From positions 1 to 20,449 of the forward strand of contig BTQL01000041.1 in NCBI GenBank assembly GCA_036985855.1: a DNA stretch of 20,449 nucleotides. The letters run 5' to 3'. Made by a program: the position numbers and the translations under genes. Positions 16,006-20,449 of the stretch are shown here, piece by piece. The notes beneath the pieces were generated by a model. That model searched no databases. It worked only from the letters and a program-made list of their open reading frames with translations, and had not been told where the DNA came from. Every line of letters begins with the position of its first letter. Position 1 is the first letter of the stretch. The DNA comes from B3-G11 sp036985855. GTDB taxonomy: Bacteria > Actinomycetota > Acidimicrobiia > Spongiisociales > UBA5794.

Positions 16006-16926
16006 TCACGGGGAATCTGGCGGCGGAATGATGCCATCGACCGGCGGATACCACATGCCGATGTCGCTGCGCACCTTGATATCTGCCCGTTCTACAACAT
16101 CGTTCAGCCAGCGACCCCAGAAACCGTCGAGAATCTCAGTCGGTATCCACCTGACAGGATCCGCTGCCAGCTCCGCAAGAGAATCGGGTGACTCTCGCGA
16201 ATCGACGATGATGGCGTGCCAACCGAATCCGGTCTCCACAGGACCGACGAACTGTCCCACCGGTGCTGCTGCCACGGTGGCTGCAAATGGTCCGACGAAC
16301 GACGCGGGAGACACCGGACAGGGCAGAGCACCACCGGGAGAAGTTGTGTCGAGCGAGACCTCGCTTGCTACCGAGGCGAAGTTCTCGCCAGTCTCAAGAC
16401 GGCCAAGCACGTCGTTGGCTTCGGTCTCGGTGGCAACGAGGATATGCCTTGCACACACCTCTATGAGGAGGTTCCGGTCATTCTGCCATACTTGCTCGAT
16501 GTTCTTTTCGTCAGATGCAAGCGCTGCTCTGACCTCTGAACGAAGGACCAGTTGCGTGACGGCGACATCGACAGCTGTCTCGCTGAATTCTGGATCCTCA
16601 GCAATGCTCGCCAGGTAATCCTCGTTGACAGGTGAGGTGGTCGCGAGAAACGCAGCTCTCGCTTCGGGAGTGTCGAGATCCGTCAACCCGAAGTCCTCCT
16701 CGGCCGCCGTCAACATCGCTTCGGTGAATATCAACCTCGTCAGATCGTTGCGATACCGTTCACCGGATACGGTATTCCTGCCTTCATTGTCGACACGGAT
16801 ATCGAGTACGAATGATTCAGCGATCTCTGAACCGTTGACGGTGGCGGCGACGTCTGCAGAACTGCATCCTGCGGCCAGCAATCCAAGGGCGCCAGCGGCC
16901 AGGGCGATACGTTGTCTGGTATTCAT
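16006..16926 (-). CDS. Lipoprotein peptidyl-prolyl isomerase (PpiC/SurA/PrsA-like parvulin)
   Basis: A 306-residue protein with a lipoprotein signal peptide: positively charged start, hydrophobic core and lipobox LAAGC with Cys21 as the lipidation site. A helical SurA_N-like region covers about 25-150. The parvulin domain is at about 155-245, with CARHILVATETEA, ENFASVASEVSLD, GGALPC and GPVETGFGWHAIIV. It should fold secreted proteins on the outer face of the membrane. Cys158 and Cys203 in the isomerase domain could form a disulfide (inference). The start ATG overlaps the mfd stop (ATGA), with AGGA about 5 bases upstream. In mycobacteria this slot holds no such gene; lpqU, another lipoprotein, lies between mazG and eno there. 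Confidence 0.92.
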   Translation of the reverse strand: MNTRQRIALAAGALGLLAAGCSSADVAATVNGSEIAESFVLDIRVDNEGRNTVSGERYRNDLTRLIFTEAMLTAAEEDFGLTDLDTPEARAAFLATTSPVNEDYLASIAEDPEFSETAVDVAVTQLVLRSEVRAALASDEKNIEQVWQNDRNLLIEVCARHILVATETEANDVLGRLETGENFASVASEVSLDTTSPGGALPCPVSPASFVGPFAATVAAAPVGQFVGPVETGFGWHAIIVDSRESPDSLAELAADPVRWIPTEILDGFWGRWLNDVVERADIKVRSDIGMWYPPVDGIIPPPDSP

Positions 16927-19900
16927 GAGTTCCTGTCAGATTCGGTCGATGCAGGCCACATTGTACGGAGGAACTCGGCAATCGCTGTTGCCGGCGAGTC
17001 GTCAGGGGGTGGAAGGTACAGCACAGATCCGCGAAGCAGCGCGCCGGGAACAAGCCGTTCGAGTCGCACTTCTTGGGACGTCTTGAGCGTGACCGGTGCG
17101 ATGCGCACATCCCTGCGGTTCTGCACGATCTCGGTGATACCGATCCTGAGGGCCTCGACACGCAGCCTTGCCGCGTCTATGAGCTCCAAGGCCCCGTCGG
17201 GGAGGGAACCGTATCTGTCCTCCCACTCGGTCACAACATCGTCGACCGCCTCGACCGTCGTCGCGGCAGCAAGTCTTCGATACGCCTCGAGGCGAGCCTC
17301 TACACCGGGAACGTAGTGATCGGGGAGATGGGCGTCTGCATAAAGGTCGATTCGCACGGGTTCTGGCTCGGTTTCGGCCGGAGCATCGCCCTTGAGTCTG
17401 TTCACGGCGTCCGCTACGAGTTCCGTGTAGAGATCGAAACCGACGGCGGCTATGTGACCGGACTGGGTCTCGGACAAGATACTGCCGGCGCCTCGGATTT
17501 CGAGGTCGCGCATGGCAAGTTCGAAGCCGCTTCCGAGGTCGGAGAACTGACCGATCGCCTCGAGTCTCCTGTATGCCGTGTCCGTGAGTCGATCGTCGAG
17601 AGGATGGAACAGATACGCATACGCACGCTGGTTTGAACGGCCAACACGCCCTCTGAGCTGGTACAGCTGGGCCAGGCCAAGCCGGTCTGCCCTGTCGACG
17701 ATCAACGTGTTCACCTGTGGGAGGTCGAGACCAGATTCGATGATCGTCGTAGCTACAAGGACGTCGTACTCGCGGTTCCAGAAGTCATACATGACCTGCT
17801 CCAGACGTCCTTCAGACATCTGGCCATGAGCGATCGCGAATCGCGCGTCTGGGACGAGTTCCCTCAGCCTTGCAACCGCATGATCGATCGATTGGACTCG
17901 ATTGTGGACAACATACACCTGACCCTCGCGCAACATCTCTCGACGGATCGCGGCTCCCACGGCCCGCTCGTCGTACGGACCAACATAGGTGAGGATCGGG
18001 TGGCGGTCCTGGGGAGCAGTGCGGATACTGCTCACGTCTCTGATACCCGTCAAAGCCATCTCGAGTGTTCTCGGTATCGGCGTGGCGGTGAGCGTTAGAA
18101 CGTCCACGCTGGAACGGAGCTCTCTGAGCCTGTCCTTTGCAGCAACACCGAACCGCTGTTCTTCGTCGATCACGACAAGACCGAGAGCCTTGAACTCAAT
18201 GTCCTTCGATAGCAGTCGGTGAGTCCCGACAACGATATCGACGGACCCATCATGGATACCTCGTATGACATCCTTCTGCTGCTTTGGGGTGAGGAAGCGC
18301 GAAAGCATCTCGATCCGCACTGGGTAGGGGGCGAAGCGTTCCTCGAAGTTGGCAAAGTGCTGCTGCGCGAGCAGCGTGGTCGGTACCAGCATCACGGCCT
18401 GTCTACCGTCCTGGACAGCTTTGAACATTGCCCGGACGGCTACCTCGGTCTTGCCGAATCCGACGTCGCCGAAGATGAGCCTGTCCATGGGCCTGTCAGC
18501 ATGCATATCCATCTTGACGTCGGCGATCGCCTGGAGCTGGTCACGGGTTTCCTCGTACGGAAAGGCTGCTTCGAACTCGGTCTGCCATGGCGTGTCCGGG
18601 GAGAACGAATGGCCGTCCGCTTCCGCGCGCTCCCGGTGTAACGCGACGACTCGGTCTGCGACGACGGCGACTTCCTTGCGAACCTTGCTTCGAATCTGAC
18701 TCCAGTCTGTGCCACCCATCTTGGACAGGCGGGGTGATTCGCCGCCTGTGTATCTCGCGATCGACGCGAGCTGATCAGTCGGAACATAGAGCTTGTCATC
18801 GCCCGCGTACTCGACGAGCAGGTAGTCTCGTTCGACCCCTGCCATGGTTCTGTCTACGAGGCCGGTGAACCGTCCGATCCCGTGGTGCTGGTGGACGATG
18901 AAGTCACCAGGATTGAGATCCCTGAACGCATCCCGGCCAGGTGTTCGGGTTCCGCGACGCGCCGTGCGATGCGCACGCCTTCTTCCGGCAATCTCGCGTT
19001 CACCGACCACTCCAAAACCGAGTTCGGGAAACACGAACCCGATGTGGATACCGATGGAGGAGATCGCAGGAATCAACACGTCCAGGCGGTCGACTACGGG
19101 AAGATCAGCACCATGGTCGCCAAGCACGGAACCTACTCGGGCTGCGGCTGTCTGACCGTCCATCGCAACGATGATGTTTACGCCCCGGTCCTTCCACGAG
19201 TTGATGGCCCCCGCTATGGACTCCGGATCACCCGGGACTCCATCGAGCGATCGAATCTCGTAACCCTCATCTCCCGGTCCGGTCGGCTGCGGAGGAGCAT
19301 CGATGAGTCGACTGGCTATGAGGTCGGTATCGAGTGGGAGATAGAGTGGTGGATGAGCGCCACCTTCTGGACCATCTGAGCCCCACGTGTCTGCAAGCGC
19401 CGCAGCGAGCTCGGCTTCCTCGCCGATCAGAGCGTCAGCCCTAGCCTTGCAGCGCACCTGATCGAACAGGAATACCGGCGCATCCGTCTCATCGAGGATC
19501 GTGCAAGATGGTGCAAGCCACGGTAACCACGACTCCATCCCTTGGAAGGAGATTCCGTCAGCGATCCTATCCCACGTGTCTGCGGCCCAGGGGGCATCTT
19601 CTGACAGCTCCCTCGCTCGTTTGGCGAGTTCGGAGTCGAGAATCACCTCGCGGGCGGGATGGATCGAAACCGACTCAACGGCCTCCTCTGAGCGTTGAGT
19701 AGCGGCGGAGAACCAACGGATATCGTCGAGGCTGTCACCCCAGAAGTCGAATCTGTATGGGTTGTCTGCGGTCGGGGGGAACACGTCGATGATTCCACCT
19801 CTGACCGCCATCTCTCCTCGCGCTTCGGCACGGTCGACTCTCGTGTACCCGAGCCTCACAAGCTTGGCCACGATCTCAGAGAAGTCGTAGGACTCTCCCT

Positions 19901-20291
19901 GATCGAGAACAATCGGTTCCACTGGGGTCGGCGAGAGTCGCTGGATCACGGCCCGGACCGATCCAACGACTACGACGGGATCACGTTGGGTAAGACGGTA
20001 TCGGGCTTCAACGCGGGCAGCCATCGTCACGACGTTCGGCGAGACATGTTCAAAGGGCAGCGTTTCCCACGCTGGGAGCTGGATCACCTCGTCCGTGAAG
20101 ATCGAGACGTCCTCGACGAGGTCCTCCGCTTCACGCTCGCCTGCGACGACCGCGAGGATCGGTCGACCGAGCCGTTTCGCCGTTGCAGCAACGACATAGG
20201 CGCGCGCGGACGGCGCAACGACCACTCGACCGGGGAGGGGTGGATCGAGGTCGCGACGCCAGCGATCGAGGAGAACGCTGAGTGGAGCCAC
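16923..20291 (-). CDS. mfd: Transcription-repair coupling factor
   Basis: The 1122 residues are close to the usual length of about 1150. The N-terminal UvrB-like module has QLPAWETLPFEHVSP (about 71-85) and the GGIIDVFPP block. The RNA-polymerase-interacting domain is at about 455-515 (DFIVHQHHGIGRF to KLYVPTDQL). The translocase has Walker A GDVGFGKT (608-615), DEEQ (709-712), TATPIPRT (735-742) and the RecG-like TRG region, with ESGLDLPQVNT and QLRGRVGRS. The C-terminal domain follows (DLEIRGAGSIL and onward). Mfd removes stalled RNA polymerase and recruits UvrA. The start is GTG at 20291, with only a weak GAG upstream; its leader is made of heptad repeats. It is probably the first gene of the downstream cluster and ends with a 4-base overlap into ppiC. 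Confidence 0.97.
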   Translation of the reverse strand: MAPLSVLLDRWRRDLDPPLPGRVVVAPSARAYVVAATAKRLGRPILAVVAGEREAEDLVEDVSIFTDEVIQLPAWETLPFEHVSPNVVTMAARVEARYRLTQRDPVVVVGSVRAVIQRLSPTPVEPIVLDQGESYDFSEIVAKLVRLGYTRVDRAEARGEMAVRGGIIDVFPPTADNPYRFDFWGDSLDDIRWFSAATQRSEEAVESVSIHPAREVILDSELAKRARELSEDAPWAADTWDRIADGISFQGMESWLPWLAPSCTILDETDAPVFLFDQVRCKARADALIGEEAELAAALADTWGSDGPEGGAHPPLYLPLDTDLIASRLIDAPPQPTGPGDEGYEIRSLDGVPGDPESIAGAINSWKDRGVNIIVAMDGQTAAARVGSVLGDHGADLPVVDRLDVLIPAISSIGIHIGFVFPELGFGVVGEREIAGRRRAHRTARRGTRTPGRDAFRDLNPGDFIVHQHHGIGRFTGLVDRTMAGVERDYLLVEYAGDDKLYVPTDQLASIARYTGGESPRLSKMGGTDWSQIRSKVRKEVAVVADRVVALHRERAEADGHSFSPDTPWQTEFEAAFPYEETRDQLQAIADVKMDMHADRPMDRLIFGDVGFGKTEVAVRAMFKAVQDGRQAVMLVPTTLLAQQHFANFEERFAPYPVRIEMLSRFLTPKQQKDVIRGIHDGSVDIVVGTHRLLSKDIEFKALGLVVIDEEQRFGVAAKDRLRELRSSVDVLTLTATPIPRTLEMALTGIRDVSSIRTAPQDRHPILTYVGPYDERAVGAAIRREMLREGQVYVVHNRVQSIDHAVARLRELVPDARFAIAHGQMSEGRLEQVMYDFWNREYDVLVATTIIESGLDLPQVNTLIVDRADRLGLAQLYQLRGRVGRSNQRAYAYLFHPLDDRLTDTAYRRLEAIGQFSDLGSGFELAMRDLEIRGAGSILSETQSGHIAAVGFDLYTELVADAVNRLKGDAPAETEPEPVRIDLYADAHLPDHYVPGVEARLEAYRRLAAATTVEAVDDVVTEWEDRYGSLPDGALELIDAARLRVEALRIGITEIVQNRRDVRIAPVTLKTSQEVRLERLVPGALLRGSVLYLPPPDDSPATAIAEFLRTMWPASTESDRNS

Positions 20292-20297
20292 TGCTCG

Positions 20298-20336
20298 CAG
20301 GCTACAGGTAACAGGCGATAGGTGTCATGTGTCGGG
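20298..20336. repeat. 7-base tandem repeat between HNH gene and mfd
   Basis: Four-base cores CAGG, CAGG, CAGG, TAGG, CATG and CGGG start at 20298, 20305, 20312, 20319, 20326 and 20333, a perfect 7-base spacing. The tract covers the whole spacer. It contains the HNH stop codon (20325-20327) and begins 7 bases upstream of the mfd GTG. Confidence 0.75.
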
Positions 20337-20449
20337 TGGTGGTTTCTCTTCGTTGTGTACGGCGGTGTGGTGTTTTCGGCAGAGGGGTGTCAGGTTGGGG
20401 AGGTTGGTGTCTCCTCCGTGTGCCCAGTGGATGATGTGGTGGATGTCGC
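20325..20449 (-). CDS. HNH endonuclease C-terminus (DUF222/13E12-like), 5'-truncated by window edge
   Basis: A minus-strand frame is open from the window edge to TGA at 20325-20327, giving 41 codons. The visible residues read DIHHIIHWAHGG, then NLTPLCRKHHTAVH, matching the HNH consensus: two His of the first strand, Gly-Gly turn, Asn-Leu, Cys, His-His and a final His. This C-terminal form is typical of the actinobacterial DUF222-HNH proteins, also called 13E12 repeat proteins, which occur in many copies per genome and have no settled function. None of these codons ends in T and only three end in G, unlike mfd next door, so the composition is unusual. The N-terminal part is outside the window, so the family assignment beyond HNH is an inference. 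Confidence 0.8.
   Translation of the reverse strand, partial: DIHHIIHWAHGGDTNLPNLTPLCRKHHTAVHNEEKPPPDT

Overview
The window looks like a chromosomal segment of a moderately GC-rich actinobacterium. The main evidence is the block at 11372-20291. Reading along the minus strand it runs mfd, a PpiC-type lipoprotein, mazG, eno, an FtsB/DivIC-like gene, DUF501 and ppx. This is the order known from Mycobacterium (mfd, mazG, lpqU, eno, ftsB, DUF501, ppx2), with lpqU missing and a peptidyl-prolyl isomerase lipoprotein inserted. The proteins are diverged from mycobacterial ones, so an uncultured lineage such as Acidimicrobiia is plausible, but I cannot prove this from the sequence alone.

Layout. Positions 1-2478 (minus) hold most of a multidomain GNAT/acyl-CoA-synthetase-like protein that runs off the left edge. 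Upstream of it, in the same direction, lies a two-component pair (histidine kinase 2550-3848, OmpR-type regulator 3845-4525). A divergent anchored protein of unknown function follows at 4607-5191. It meets an ABC-F ATPase (5192-6784, minus) tail to tail. Next come a membrane-anchored GGDEF-EAL protein (6828-8282, minus), a divergent tandem pair of small two-TM/SHOCT proteins (8375-9111, plus), a tRNA-Leu(UAA) (9112-9195, minus), an EF-G2-type translation GTPase (9303-11363, plus), and the long minus-strand cluster. The last 125 bases are the C-terminus of an HNH endonuclease.

How the genes fit together. The minus-strand cluster is tightly packed (ATGA or GTGA overlaps at ppiC/mfd, eno/ftsB and DUF501/ppx; a 1-base gap at ppiC/mazG) and probably translationally coupled. 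It combines transcription-coupled repair (Mfd), nucleotide-pool cleaning (MazG), extracytoplasmic protein folding (PpiC), glycolysis (enolase), division (FtsB-like) and polyphosphate/(p)ppGpp metabolism (Ppx/GppA). EF-G2, ABC-F and tRNA-Leu add translation functions. The regulator/kinase pair, the GGDEF-EAL protein and the GNAT protein are signalling or post-translational control genes.

The most unusual feature is not a gene. Several narrow spacers carry degenerate tandem repeats with an exact 7-base period (CAGGTAT-like or ACGGTAG-like units) at 6789-6830, 9207-9234, 11366-11393 and 20298-20336, with a weak trace at 14521-14534. Three of these tracts run through the stop codon of a minus-strand gene. 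There is no gene-free stretch longer than about 110 bases. I saw no CRISPR array, insertion sequence, prophage or defence island beyond the HNH fragment.
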